A stretch of DNA of 64,000 nt from Apoda limacodes (taxonomy: Eukaryota > Arthropoda > Insecta > Lepidoptera > Limacodidae), in contig OX291551.1 in assembly GCA_946406115.1 (NCBI GenBank), positions 10,416,001 to 10,480,000 of the forward strand, in the 5' to 3' direction. Positions 22,046-33,480 of the stretch are shown here, one piece after another. The stretch's first letter is position 1, and each line of letters opens with the position of its first letter. The position numbers and the translations under genes are program-made. Under the pieces are notes generated by a model. That model ran no database searches. It was given only the letters and a program-made list of their open reading frames with translations, and had not been told where the DNA came from.

Positions 22046-22350
22046 TTTTTTTTTTTTTAATTTAAAGTTCTTATTCAAGTAGGTCACCTTCGGACACTTT
22101 TGAACGTCAGTTTATAATAAACAAGTGTGAATTAATAAATATAACATAACAAATATTTGTCAAAAAAACTAATAAATAGCTAAGCTATAAAATATAAATT
22201 TACATTAAAAAATTAAAACAAAAGCATTATAGCAATAAGTAAAAATCATAAACACATAATAACTAAATAACACAAAATAACATAAACATAAGTTCTCCAT
22301 CCAAGTAGTGACGAAGCCCAACGTTGCTGAACTTCGCTTATTGGTTGCGA
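22046..22350 (-). mobile_element. 5S rRNA-headed SINE with LINE-type tail and poly(A)
   Basis: Minus strand, 5' to 3'. Positions 22341-22296 read AAGCGAAGTTCAGCAACGTT, then GGGCTTCGTCACTACTTGGA and TGG, aligning with the middle of 5S rRNA (box A, intermediate element, start of box C). A body of about 190 bp follows. The 3' tail has TCAAAAGTG, 16 bases, then TTGAATAA (22103-22071), and the element ends in an A run (22058-22046). The same TCAAAAGTG-N16-TTGAATAA arrangement is present at the 3' end of the CR1-like LINE at 60300-60268. This fits a SINE3-type element transcribed by pol III from the 5S promoter and copied by a LINE enzyme. Confidence 0.7.
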
Positions 22351-23690
22351 AGGACAAATGTTACTGGGCCTAGAGCTCCTCATATTACCTATTGTCTGAA
22401 TAAGTAAAATTAAAAGTTTTACGCTTTGGTCCTAAATATTAGTAAAGCATGTAAATAAACTGAACTCAAAATGCAATACTCGTCCTCTTATTATTTTTTA
22501 ATAGTTTCAAAAATTTTTTTCTCGTCACAACTCTGATGAAGAGTTGCCTACTTTTACAATTACTTTCTTGCATTGAATACTAAATATTTACTTAGCCGTT
22601 GTGTCAACCCTAATCCACTTCTTCTAATTGGTGTCAAGCTGCTAGTACAGTGTTCACTCACGTTGTGCCATACATGGAGATTACTTACAGCTCAGGGAAT
22701 TATGACTCCAGTTAATTATGGTGAAGTGTTCGTGTTTACTGAGACGGGATTAATGATGGAATCAGATTTTCTTAAGTAACAGATTGATCTTTAGGCTTTT
22801 TACTTAATTCTTCAAAATGGTTTCTTAATTTGTATATAATTAATTGGCCTTTGCTTTGTTGTAGTATGAGTCTATTTATATTTAGATCAAGTAATGTCAT
22901 TCTTATGTTATTTTAAATATTTCTAGGTTTGATGCAGATTTGAGTATGTGAAAGCCAGATTTGATATTTTGCTAAAGGACTCGCTTTACCACCACCTAGT
23001 TCAAAGAAAAATATTTTAAGAAACTCCCACTTGAAATATGTTTTTATTATATTTTGTATTTTTTATTCTGTATTTTGACATTTAAAAAAAAATTGCTTCT
23101 TAATGTAAGTTAGTGTTAGCCCTTTTACCTTTTTTTACAAACAAAATAAAAACTACACAAAAAAATAATATACTGTGAATTTTCAGTAAACTATTTTAAA
23201 AATAGACTGGACAGAGTGCACTGGCCGTAAAAAAAAATACGCATCTGATTAAAGCTACTAACATCACACTAAATACTACTACATTAATTGTTTTTAGAAA
23301 ATTATTAGGTGCCGAAAACGAAGTCCACTTCATTCGCTTGGTCTTGAACTGCCAGTTAACTTATACTCTGAAACAGAAAGTGTGAAAAATCTAAAAATGT
23401 TAGGTACAACAGCAAAATCAGTTTTTTTAAGCATCCGCAACCAATGTTTTTTTTTTTTGATATTTTGAACTTTGAGGATATAATATCTGGAACCCTAAAA
23501 GGTAACTCCAGATAAAAACGTGCAGGTTCGTAACACGACGTGTATAATAAGAAAGTTAAGTTAAGCACAAATTGATAAAATCTGCAACAAGGTGAACAAA
23601 TTTGCATATGCACTGTGGCGTTTAACCAAAATAAGTGACAGAAAAACATCACTTAAAGTACTTACTCACTTAAACTATGGTTACGTGGAA
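22351..23690. other. Unassigned AT-rich stretch
   Basis: No gene or bounded repeat recognised. Open frames are short and without known products. Confidence 0.4.
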
Positions 23691-24600
23691 TCAAACCTCA
23701 CATATATGGTATCTTACCGTGGGGCAACTTTGTTGAAGCAAATAGAGCTTTAATCGTGCAGAAAAAATGATTACGTGTATCTGTGATGTCTCGCCACTGA
23801 CAAGTTGCAAACCTTTTTTCAAACAGATGAAATTCCATTGCCAAATATCTACATTCTTGATGCGTGTATATTTATGAAACAGCATCCAGAGTTGTTTAAA
23901 AAAAAGGAAACTTTATCCACATCCAATCCAATCTTACTGTGGGGCAACTTTGTTGAAGCAAATAGAGCTTTAATCGTGCAGAAAAAATGTTTACGTGTAT
24001 CTGTGATGTCTCGCCACTGACAAGTTGCAAACCTTTTTTCAAACAGATGAAATTCCATTGCCAAATATCTACATTCTTGATTCGTGTATATATTGTTGGA
24101 GAAATGTTTTTACGATATTAGACAATATTTACAAGAAAAATAACTTTGATGAAGCATTGTAGTTGCATGCTAATGTTTAGCAAGATGCATCAAAGCTCTT
24201 AATATGTTTCTTAATCCCTTTATATGTACCTCATTTCAAGCAAATAAATAAATCATTTAATCAAGTATTTATTATTATTTTATATGGGACTTTTTTTTAT
24301 TTAGTAGCTATATTGGCATTATCATAGATAACTTCCATTATAGATCAATTTTTACAATTATTTTAATATAACTAACCAAATTGACATTGTAGAAGTAATA
24401 TTATACATATTGTAAAAGAAATAGTAATTCGAAAATCCTATTTTTTTAAATTTGACATGCATTTTTTTTTGGTGATCTGAAATTGTATGCCCGATGAAGA
24501 TTGCCTGTCATTGACATAAATTAGCCACCACACCTGCTTTGTAAAATATTGTAAAAACTGCTGAAAATAAATTGATTCTGATTGTGATTCTGACAATCAG
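23691..24600 (+). mobile_element. LINE remnant: end of pol gene plus 3' region
   Basis: Plus-frame translation at about 23706 gives YGILPWGNFVEANRALIVQK, the 'TYGILLWG...QKR' segment that follows the RT domain in many non-LTR elements. The LINE at 60545-61048 has TYGILLWGSAADVNTIFLLQ at the equivalent place. Downstream, 23840-23900 gives LPNIYILDACIFMKQHPELF. Stops and frameshifts break it, and a 220-bp tandem duplication affects the coding part. The region to about 24595 ('tatgcccgatgaag', 'gaaaataaattgattctgattgtgattctga') looks like a LINE 3' end with a short GATTCT repeat tail. Confidence 0.65.
23711..24092 (+). repeat. 220-bp tandem duplication inside the LINE remnant
   Basis: Positions 23711-23873 and 23931-24092 are almost identical (period exactly 220; differences include accgt/actgt, atgatta/atgttta, gatgcg/gattcg). 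The second unit is cut short after 'cgtgtatata'. High identity shows the duplication is younger than the decay of the element. Confidence 0.95.
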
Positions 24601-25037
24601 CAGTCAAGTTGTTTCCTTAAATTTGTTAAGCGCAATGTATCAAAAATGGGTACAGAGTTGAGCAGTTTTACCACGATCGATACTGACAGATTGCTCTCGC
24701 TGGGCTACGAATAAGCCAAGTACAACGTCAGGAGTTAGCTTAAGCTCACTTAAAGCCCGACGAAGTTTCGCCAACACTAATGGTGTCAAACTAGGGCACA
24801 TTATGAACACATGCTAAGGATTAAATTAAATGACGACTTTACTGTGAATGGAGCCTTAAATTGTAGACCTTAATTTACGGATTCTGGTGAGGTTGCACGT
24901 ATTTTATTACTTTGATTTGGTTATTTTGCTGGCAAAGCATGTTTTACACAGTCAATTTAAAATATTGAGCTAATTATGCAACTTAATGTGTAATAATTGT
25001 TATGAAAGTTAATATCAACGACAGATTTATCTACTTA
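24601..25037. other. Unassigned stretch
   Basis: Nothing recognised. Confidence 0.35.
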
Positions 25038-25273
25038 CTAGCTTTTGCCCGCGGTTTCACCCGCCCTAAATACTTTTTTCAACGGCAACTTCTCAATTAT
25101 AGAGAAAAACGACTCATGCCTGTGTTTTCAAGTGACTTAAGTCTGTACCCGGGACTCAAACTTTCTCCTTGCCAAAATTCATCTTAATCGGAACAGTGCT
25201 TTAAGCGTGAAGAGTTAACAGACAGACCGACAGACAGACAGAGTTACTTTCGCATTTATAAAATTAGAATGGA
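25038..25273 (-). mobile_element. Non-autonomous Helitron, 236 bp
   Basis: Minus strand starts TCCATTCTAATTTTATAAAT then GCGAAAGT at 25273 and ends ...CCGCGGGCAAAAGTAAGTAG-type sequence with CTAG at 25041-25038. A lies outside at 25037 and T at 25274. Just inside the 3' end the sequence gggtgaaaccgcgggcaaaag gives the usual short hairpin. The (GACA)n-like run at 25220-25245 is part of it. Confidence 0.85.
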
Positions 25274-25602
25274 TAATATGGATTATTACTCCAAGCTTGA
25301 AGCTTACATATATACCATACCAGTTTTATGATAGAGCAAAAATAAAAGAAAGTTTTTTTTTATAATGTTAGGAAAGCCACCATAACACAATATATTTCAA
25401 AAATTTCAGCTTGTTTTTAATAACACTTCAAAAGTTCCTTTTAAGGTCGGATAGACAGACGGACAGCGTAGGCCTATAAAAATATGGTATGTACCTTATG
25501 GACGCGGAACCTTAAAACTGAAACTGTGAAGTGGACTTAAGGCATTGGTAAATATACCTACATAAAACATTAAATTGAATGCGCGGCTGGAGAATCCTTA
25601 TT
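25274..25602. other. Decayed repeat sequence
   Basis: At 25440-25520 'ggtcggatagacagacggacagcg ... acgcggaaccttaaaac' resembles the 3' module of the 'tacggaaccctaaaaa' repeats. The rest is unassigned. Confidence 0.4.
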
Positions 25603-26095
25603 TCTAGCCAACATTGTAAATCAAGAGTCTGTCTGTTTGTTTGTTATTATTTAACGTATTAACGGAGCATCTGAGTGACCTTAGTTTTGGCACAAATATA
25701 GTTTAAAGGACGGAAATGAATATATTTTTACGTGGGTGATAGCAAAGGCACCATTAGTGTACGTCGCAAAGGAGCAATAGGGAGACCTAATTTTCGGCAT
25801 TTCGGTCACGGATGAACCTCTCCTACCCTACCTACCCTCACATCACCACAGATTCACAGTGCAACCAAATATTAGGCACAGGAATGGTTGGAAAAATACG
25901 AAGGACATAGGATACCTTTTTATTCCATTGGAAATTATTTTGGATGATTTGATTTTTGGCACCAGGATTGCTAGAGATAAAGAAAATTAAATACAATAAT
26001 TTCATCTCTATTATAATCTCTCCCGTGCTCCCATGGGAATCCTACGGAAATGACGAAAATTAGCACGGGCGAAACCTAAGACAGAAACAGCCTAG
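25603..26095 (+). mobile_element. Degenerate Helitron
   Basis: TCTAGCCAACATTGTAAATC at 25603 aligns with TCTA-(TACT)-AATATTATAAA of the better copies and is followed by 'gtctgtctgtttgtttgtt'. The right end is 'agcacgggcgaaacctaagacagaaacagcCTAG' with T after it (26096). Internal 'acgaaggacataggatacctttt' is a Helitron phrase. It is diverged but both termini are interpretable. It lies 32 bp from the next Helitron in the same orientation. Confidence 0.6.
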
Positions 26096-26127
26096 TAGGC
26101 TTTGTCTAAGGTTTTGTGACGTAGATA

Positions 26128-26548
26128 TCTATACTAATATTATAAAGAGGAAAGATTTGATTGTTAGTTTGTTTTGATTGAATAGGCTCCGAAACTACTG
26201 GACCGATTCTTTTACCATTAGAAGCCGACATTATCCCTGATGGACATAGGCTACTTTTTACCGCGGGAAAATGCTTCATTCCTACGGGAAAACGGGTAAT
26301 AGTACAACGGGTAGAAAGAATTATCCTTCCATACATTCCTAATTACTTAATTACGTAATTACTTCCATTTTCACATAACTTCTAAACGGCTTGACCGATT
26401 GGGTTCCATGGTTTCACAGACACGAATGTATTATGCCATTAAATAAGAAAGATTTGATTGTTTGTTTTTTTCTAAAATTGAGGAGTTGCCGTAAGAACTT
26501 ACGCTGATAACAAAATTTAGGGCGGGCGAAGCTGCTGGCAGAAGCTAG
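26128..26548 (+). mobile_element. Non-autonomous Helitron, 421 bp
   Basis: Starts TCTATACTAATATTATAAAG, ends GCTGCTGGCAGAAGCTAG, with A at 26127 and T at 26549 as host flanks. It is the best preserved copy of the family also seen at 6354-6842; the two share most of their length. No coding capacity. Confidence 0.9.
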
Positions 26549-27205
26549 TTAATAATATAGATAATATAATAAAAAGCTAGAAAATAGCTTAATAAGTAAT
26601 ACTTCTGAGCATAATTAGCATTCGCAAATAGGAGTACCTAAAGCTTATAACTGCAAAAGCAAAGATGTTTTAAAATGGCCGTTATTATAAAATATATCCT
26701 AAAAAGATACAGCCTCAATGTCACTTTTATAAGCAAAAACAATATTCACTGTGACATACGTGGCTTAGAAATTATATGATGAATGTTTTAATTAAAAGGA
26801 AACGACTCAACTCGTCACTGGACCTAAATCCTTGTCGTGTTTCGGAACAACTAGGGTTGCCCGAATATCATAAAATTTAAAAACTGAAGAAATCTTTAGT
26901 TTCGAAATAACAAAATCGAATGAATGGACATTGAGCTAGTAGTTTTTTCTTTTAAATCGAATGCTAAAACTTTTTATATTTAAGTTAGATTGGCTTCATC
27001 TCCATATCTATTGCAAAACCTTGGAATAATATTTTATAAATTAGTATAAATACTATACAGTAAAATAGAAATTATTGTATTTATTAGGTACATGTTGTTA
27101 TCAAACCATAAATGTAAAAAAATAATTAATTAACAAAGTCATTTATTGTATAAAAATAATATGTGTGATACATATTGATGTGATGTCTAAACATTGTTAA
27201 TGCAC
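26549..27205. other. Unassigned AT-rich stretch
   Basis: Nothing recognised. Confidence 0.35.
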
Positions 27206-27285
27206 ATTTGGAACCATCTTCTTTCACCAAAAAGTAAATACCATCCTGCTGGCCTCTGCAGAAAGCTTTGCAAGCTTTCTGGTCC
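27206..27285 (-). CDS. Candidate internal exon, ADAMTS-type cysteine-rich segment
   Basis: On the minus strand a good 3' splice acceptor ('ctgactctaatttttgcaccag', 27307-27286) is followed by an open frame encoding about 26 residues: DQKACKAFCRGQQDG then IYFLVKEDGSKC. The spacing C-x3-C-x11-YF-x4-DG-x2-C resembles the cysteine-rich module of ADAMTS metalloproteases and ADAMTS-like matrix proteins ('CK.YC...yy.l...v.DGT.C'). The end is uncertain: a weak donor GTGCAT lies at 27205-27200, splitting the last Cys codon. The flanking introns would have to be long and repeat-filled, since no neighbouring exon is evident. The protein would be secreted and act in the extracellular matrix. It could also be a pseudo-exon or a chance frame. 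Confidence 0.4.
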
Positions 27286-27290
27286 CTGGT

Positions 27291-30260
27291 GCAAAAATTA
27301 GAGTCAGAAGCAATGAAGCAGTGAAGTAATTAATTACTTAACCGCAATGAGATAAATATTTTTAAGTAAGATTATACAATTCGAAATGTCGTATCAATCA
27401 GTCAATAAAAACTGTTGCAAAAGTTAACATTCGATAACGAATAATTAGCAAAAAGTTTTGCGTAAACCCAAATTACATATAACAGCAAAAAAATAAATAG
27501 GCATACTACGAGCATAACTATGATATTCTGTAACTGTAACTATCATGTATTCCGTATTCCGCATCAACCTATTCAGTATAAAATCTTGACGTTAGCTACG
27601 TGATCCTATTATTTAATCTATAATTTGCAAGACATGTTTTTCTGTAATTTACAAAAATATCGAGAGTTTTTATTTCCTCTACCGGAAATCGAATTTGAAC
27701 CTTACTAATAATCAAATTCTAAACTGTTACGTTTCGTGCAACCCTGTAGCACTTTGCGTGGGTAACAGTTTTCGTTTAAGGTAGGCTTGTTAATTTTACA
27801 TAGGAGGGGGTCCCGGCACAGTAACTGGATTGCCTCCAATACTCAATTCTGACGGCCATGACCGGGATGCTATTGTAACTAGATTCCAAATCGAATCGAA
27901 TTCAATCGAGCAGCGGCTGTGTCAAAAAACTCGACAAAAACCTGTGAGAGTCGTTCAGGCATCACTGTTTAGGTGACAACACTTGATCAAGTGTGCAACC
28001 AAGTTTTGTAATTGGTCTTTCTATTCTTGGTATTTTAATTTTTATGCCGAAATTTTGGTAAATTTATGATTCTACAATATTTAGAAGAATACTGAAGAAC
28101 CTTGAATTATTTGAGTTAACAGTAAGTTCTTCTTTCAGTGTTTTTATTTATAGCTTCTCAAATATTACTCAAGATAAAATTTTAACAAGTTCCAAAATTA
28201 TTTAGATTGTTATAAACAAACTAAGAAAAACGAAAACGAGTAAGAAAAAATAATAAAAGATTTAATATTTTGAATCGATACTTATTTTGTTAATAAAATT
28301 GTTATTGTTCAAGTATCAATATTGTTTAGTCGTTGTAATGTAATAGTTGCACGTAGTGTCTGGTTTGTGGGTAGAACTTATTAATTGCACGTCCTCCAGC
28401 GTAACCTCTAACATGTCCGTCCGTCTGTCCGTTCCCTGACATCGTTAGAAACTTCTGTAAAAACTTTACCGAAATCGATAGTTTGATTATATACTAACTA
28501 CTTTAGAGAAAACGAGATCACGACCATATTGTCATCACAGTGTAGATATAGGTACTTTTAAATTGAATTTGTAGTTTCCACATCCAGTGCAATAAGCTAC
28601 TACTAAGGTTTATTAAAATGCGTTCCATTAAATACTGTTTCAGAATTTGAATGGATTTAATTGTCAATATTTTTTATTTGATTTAAGCACGAAGATTAGA
28701 TTTCGTAAACCGGATGAAGTATTTTTTAGTCTCGTATTTATGCAATTTAAAAGTTACGATATTTTTTATCCACTGTTTGTTCTCAAAAATTGTTAACCAA
28801 TGATGACTCTCACTGTCGAACTTATTAAGGTTTGTTGAACCTATCAGTTAATCTAATTTGAACCTTTAATACGAAATTCAGTTACTACTGTGCCTCTTCA
28901 GTTATTATTTGATTAAAATACTACTGTCTGAAATAAGATGGTAACTGAAAATGTAAATCAGTTTTTTTTTAAAAGTGAACTTCAACATTAGCACTTATTC
29001 CAGTAACGCAAAATTCTATAAGGGTACCATTTATGTAAAACCCATTCCTTTTGGCAACCCCAAATGAAATTTGAAGACAGTGCCTACAATTGGTATTAAG
29101 CCACTACTACTGGGCTACATCTGTTGATATTTTAATTTAAACTAATGTAAGAGGCAACTGTATTAAAAACAAGATGGAGGCTAAAAGTGAAAGACAATTC
29201 ATATCTCTACAATATCTGAAAAATCTTCCCAATCGTCTGCGAGTGAACATTAGCGAGTTAATAACAGTAGTGAAAGTATTACTATATAATATCCACTAAT
29301 TTCGTTTTTTGTAATTATCGCCTACCTATTTCAAAGGCACCTGCTGTGAAGACCATTTTGCTTTGCACGATCTTTACGCCAGCACGCTTTTATAATAGAG
29401 GTAATTAGGTACATACTTCTTCCGCGTTATTAAGCAGTAATCTAGGTGATTCTGCACAAGTAAAATAACAATTTATTGATGTGTAAGCGTTACTAATGTT
29501 AATATAGAAACAGTGTAAGTATTGTAATCGAGTTTTTTTTGAATTAAGAATATTAAAGCTAAGCATCCAAAGTTAAAGAGTAGATTTTAGCAGATTTACT
29601 TTTTCGATCCCAAAGATATTGTCTACTAAAACGAAAAACATTCTAAAATGTATGGGATATGTATAAAGCCACCTTATTCCTGATACACTACTATCAGAAC
29701 CAGTGTTAAAGTGATGGGCTCACCCCGTTCACGCAGGGCTAAAGTGGTCAATAAAAAGAGGCTGTCCGTTCACCACATTGTGATGTGGGTGTGTGTCCAG
29801 TCGCTGGTTAGCCCCTTCTGAAGATAAAAACTATGAAGATGTACATACATACGTTCAAAATATCTAGTTGATGTTGGCTGCAAAACTTACAAAACTATTT
29901 AGAAGAATTTATATTAATTGAACATTTGTTTTTTTTCTTGTTTAACAGTCAATACCTATAATCGAAAATCGTCGACATTAAAAGTATAATTCCTGAAAAA
30001 AATTATAAAATTCTGATAAATAAGGTAAAAACAATATTGGTTTCAAATTGAAGCATTTGAAGTTTCTTACTACAAGCAACAAGTGTACTTAGTCAAATAG
30101 TTCCAATAGGTACTTGCTGAAGGCAAAGTAAGTATAGCGTAATAGAGAGTAATTAGGAATACACGGTAAACTATAGAGTCTATCAAAAAGCTTTCAAAGC
30201 AAGATATCGAGACAAAACTTTAAATTAGCGAGTGCAGTGCTGTAATGATATTATTTTATA
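27291..30260. other. Long unassigned stretch
   Basis: About 3 kb without a recognised gene. Points to note: 27805-27985 is GC-richer ('gagggggtcccggcacagtaac', 'gacggccatgaccgggatgc') and may be a dispersed repeat; 28410-28445 has 'gtccgtccgtctgtccg' as in decayed repeats; 29715-29830 ('cgttcacgcagggctaaagtgg', 'gtgtgtccagtcgctggttagcccc') is another GC-richer patch of unknown type. Confidence 0.35.
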
Positions 30261-30432
30261 CAGGGTGTAAGTGATATCATAAGCGATCTTAGCGTTGAAA
30301 TGTTGCGTCGGTGTTTTTATTAAATTATTTTTTTAACAATTTATATTATGAAAAGCTGTAAAAAATTACTGCATAGAAATTTTGTCCTTGTCCATAGTGT
30401 CTCTAAAATAGTGTGATGAAACTTACACCCCA
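30261..30432. mobile_element. Small inverted-repeat sequence ('cagggtgtaagt')
   Basis: GGGTGTAAGT at 30263-30272 faces ACTTACACCC at 30421-30430, and TA flanks both outer ends (30259-30260, 30433-30434), as expected for a Tc1/mariner-like MITE of 172 bp. However, the sequence just right of it ('tgttgaaattccttgcaggcagcgtac') is, from memory, part of a longer lepidopteran repeat, so the inverted pair may be internal to a bigger element. Confidence 0.4.
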
Positions 30433-30564
30433 TATGTTGAAATTCCTTGCAGGCAGCGTACGGATTCCTTGATATCTGACCGAATAGCATCAGCAAAACA
30501 TCGCGGTTAGGTCACAGAACATAGTATTAAAGTACTTAACCTAATTATATAATAGAACAAGGTA

Positions 30565-30696
30565 CAGTGCAACAAACTTTTCTTATCCGGCGTTCAAAAA
30601 TCAAAACTACATTCGCCATATTGAAATGGTGTGAACTTAGAACGACACTAGCGACCAACAACCCATGGTCAGAAGGTTGGAAAGTTTGTTACACTG
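30565..30696. mobile_element. Tc1/mariner-type MITE, 132 bp
   Basis: Termini CAGTGCAACAAACTTT and, in reverse complement, CAGTGTAACAAACTTT are inverted repeats with one mismatch. TA dinucleotides flank both ends (30563-30564, 30697-30698), matching the TA target duplication and CAGTG start of Tc1-like transposons. No coding capacity. Confidence 0.75.
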
Positions 30697-30698
30697 TA

Positions 30699-31939
30699 TG
30701 TACATTTCACTGAGTATTGCTACAGAATAAGGAATAGTACGTAGTGATTTCACTATTGACGAACGTACGCGTACGCAGCAGCCCCGCCTATGTTTGCGGA
30801 TCTAATGCGCGTTACGCAACGCATCTTGACTAAGACTCAAAGCCAAACTGACAAGCAGCAAACCAAGCTTGTTGTGTCTATTGTGCATGTGTGGCATATC
30901 GAGATCACTGGACCAAATTTGAAATTATCTATATATTTGACCGAAATCTTAATTTTGATTGTATTTCTCACTTAAGGTTCACCGCACATGTCACGTTTTT
31001 GCTTCAGGATACATAAACGGGTTGCCAGATGGGGTAATCAGGAGACATGGATATAAATTGTATGACTACTGCATGTGATCAGGTTTACACCCTAAAGTCA
31101 GAACTGGATGAAACCTAACGGGGAATTGTTAAAGATTGTCAGGCTATACATCTCTTTGTGAGCGTTGTCTAATCTCATGCACGCACACCATGAAGCAAAA
31201 ATCTGACCTGTGCGGCGAGCCTCAATAGTCTTATTTCTTGTTGCATAAATAGGCTGAATAATGTAACATTGTTTGCTGATCTAGATTTTGTATTTGGCAT
31301 CAACCTATCAATATACGTGATATTTAATATCCTAATATTATAACACGTAAAAGTGAGTTTCATCACGCTCCATTGCAACTAATTTAAGCTACAATTTGGC
31401 TCACAAATAACTTAGTCCTGCAATAGTACATTACTGCCGAGGCCGTAAAAGTAAGCCTTTGCTGGCCGAGTAAAGTTTGAAGGAACAACCGTGAGGTGAG
31501 ACCGTCAATGATTCGAATCCAGCATAAAGCAATAAACAAAAATTTAATTACAGAATTAAATAACATGGTATCCCACCTTTACACAGATATAAAAATACTT
31601 TTTATTTTAAATCCAGCGCCGCGGCACTGTGGCCGGCCCTGATTCGATATTTCAAACTAGTGGCTCTGTGAGCTGTAAACCTCGCGAGTCTGTCTTTGCA
31701 TAGCTTAAAACTAATTAAATATTTACCGCGCACGTTTAAGCTCAAAATAACGAAATGAATATCAGAAATTTGCGTATTTTTTTTATTATTTTCCACTTCC
31801 TCACACCTCCGACCCATTGAAGATTAACAGATGATAAAATTATCAGATTTTAAAAAGTCTTAATAAGGGTAACAAAAAAGTTATGTGATATTTTGGAGCT
31901 TTTTATGAATGAAATATGATTTTTTATACGTTTTCAACC
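30699..31939. other. Unassigned stretch
   Basis: No gene recognised. A CpG-rich patch at about 30755-30830 ('gacgaacgtacgcgtacgcagcagccccgcc') stands out. 'tgattcgaatccagc' near 31510 resembles a pol III box B but has no matching box A. Confidence 0.35.
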
Positions 31940-32195
31940 CCAAACTTATCAGCCTCATACGTCCCAACTGTGTACGGGCCTGCCCTTACCGAAGGTGATT
32001 TAGGCCATAGTCCACACGCGGGCCCAGTGCGAATGGTGGACTACCACGTTTTCCACAAAGCCATTGGTGTGAATAATTAATTTACCTACTTGATAATTGA
32101 AAAAAAAAAAAATCATTGGTTCACGCTGGGTTCGAATCTCCGCCGCTAAGAATACAAAGTAAAATCAAAACCCCTCGGCCCCCACCGACAGTCCC
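31940..32195 (+). mobile_element. Dispersed repeat, 'catacgtcccactg' family, second copy
   Basis: Same order of blocks as 2954-3250: 'cctcatacgtccc-actgtg', 'ggccatagtccacacgcgggcccagtgcg-atggtgga', 'cacaaagccattggtgtgaata', 'attggttcacgctgggttcgaatctc' (box B-like) and 'aaacccctcggcccccaccgaca'. It lacks the 'catacgtcattttt' section of the other copy. Confidence 0.65.
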
Positions 32196-32929
32196 CAATA
32201 TCCAAAAATTCAAAAACTCCAACCTTTTCAACCTCAAAATTCAAAAAAAAACCAAAAACTGAATCGGAAAAAAAAACATATAATTATTGAAACTGCTCAT
32301 AAAATGACACAAGAAATGGTTGAGAAATGCGGCCTGTAGAGGAAAATATCCGAAAGCATTTTTGCCCAAGCTGAAACGGAGATGCTTCGTTCGCGTTAAT
32401 ATGAATTATTCTTTTATTATTTGCTTGTTTATCTTTATAAAAGGTCATGCAAATAATAAAGTTTCAGAATTTACTGTCGCCTTTCCCGTCCAGAAAAATG
32501 TATTTTCTAAAATTTATTATTTGCAATGCAGAATCGATGTCCTCCTGATCCTATATACTATTTCCGAGTGTAATTTGAAATTTTCATAGCATTTTTGAGT
32601 AAAGTAACATTTTCATACGAGTCCATCATTGTTTTAGACGGATTAGATTAGATTACACCTAAAATTATTTCTATAATTTAATAAAACAATATAATTTCTA
32701 TCTACACATAATAAAGCTGTAGAGAACGTGTGTCGGCGCAAGTTGCACAGGAAACTATTAAATGGTTTTGATGCCAACATACCTACTTAAGTTAGTGATA
32801 AGCCATGCCATATCTGCCCATGCAATAGTGACAGGCACAGCAAGTATTCTAAATAATATGAAATAAATTTGGCCTGCCAAGAACAAACTTAGCTTAGACA
32901 CTACGAACGGTTTTCTTTTATTATACTGC
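32196..32929. other. Unassigned stretch
   Basis: An open frame of 89 codons at 32320-32589 begins in 'gcggcctgtagaggaaaatatccgaaagc', which I think is part of a dispersed repeat; its product is not recognised. No other feature. Confidence 0.3.
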
Positions 32930-33065
32930 TAAGGGAGCAAAAAAGCTTACAGTCCGCCTGATTAAGCGGTTACCGTAGCCTATAGACTACTGCAACACCA
33001 GGGGCATTACTCACGCGTTGTAAACCCTTTTAAAATCTAATCACTTCTTTTTTGAGACATCCATC
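32930..33065 (-). mobile_element. Jockey-like LINE 3' tail, diverged
   Basis: Matches the 3' end of the LINE at 48734-49945: 'ttatactgctaagg', 'agcttacagtccgcctgat', 'gcggttaccgtagcctat', 'gcaacaccaggggcattactc-cgcgtt' and 'taatcacttctttttt'. Strongly 5'-truncated. Confidence 0.7.
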
Positions 33066-33480
33066 ATCAGACCCTGATCACCACATTTCTATAACTTATT
33101 CATTGAGATATAGCCAATGAGCCCAAACATAATACCTCTGCTGGAAGTTGGTTAAAAGTTGGGTATTCTGCAGATTCCAGGTGACCCTGCAGCATCAGGT
33201 CAAACTTACTTTCTTCTTCCAATATTATTAAAGTTACAGAATACCAAATTTCGAATCAGTCAAGCCTGTGAAATTTGCTCATGTAACTTCATCAACTATG
33301 TAGAAAAGAGTTTATGATCTTCAAACGGCTGAACAAATTTTATTGAATCTTAGGTAAGCATACCCTCGATCAAGTCACTTTTGAAACAAAATAATCTAAA
33401 TCAAAATCAGATCATCTACAGACAGATGCATACGTCAAACTTATAACACCCCTGTGTTTTCTTCTTACCCCTCTTTTATA
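33066..33480. other. Unassigned, ending in a dispersed-repeat phrase
   Basis: Positions 33290-33480 contain 'cttcaaacggctgaacaaatttt', 'cagatcatctacagacaga' and 'acgtcaaacttataacacccct', phrases I recall from common lepidopteran repeats. Termini not identifiable. Confidence 0.35.

Noticed and set aside
22573..22779. 68-codon plus-strand frame as a small gene
   Set aside because: No domain, no splice or promoter support, and composition like the surrounding AT-rich DNA.
30261..30432. Confident call of a complete mariner-type MITE
   Set aside because: The inverted ends are only about 10 bp, and the flank right of it seems to belong to the same longer repeat, so I kept it only at low confidence.
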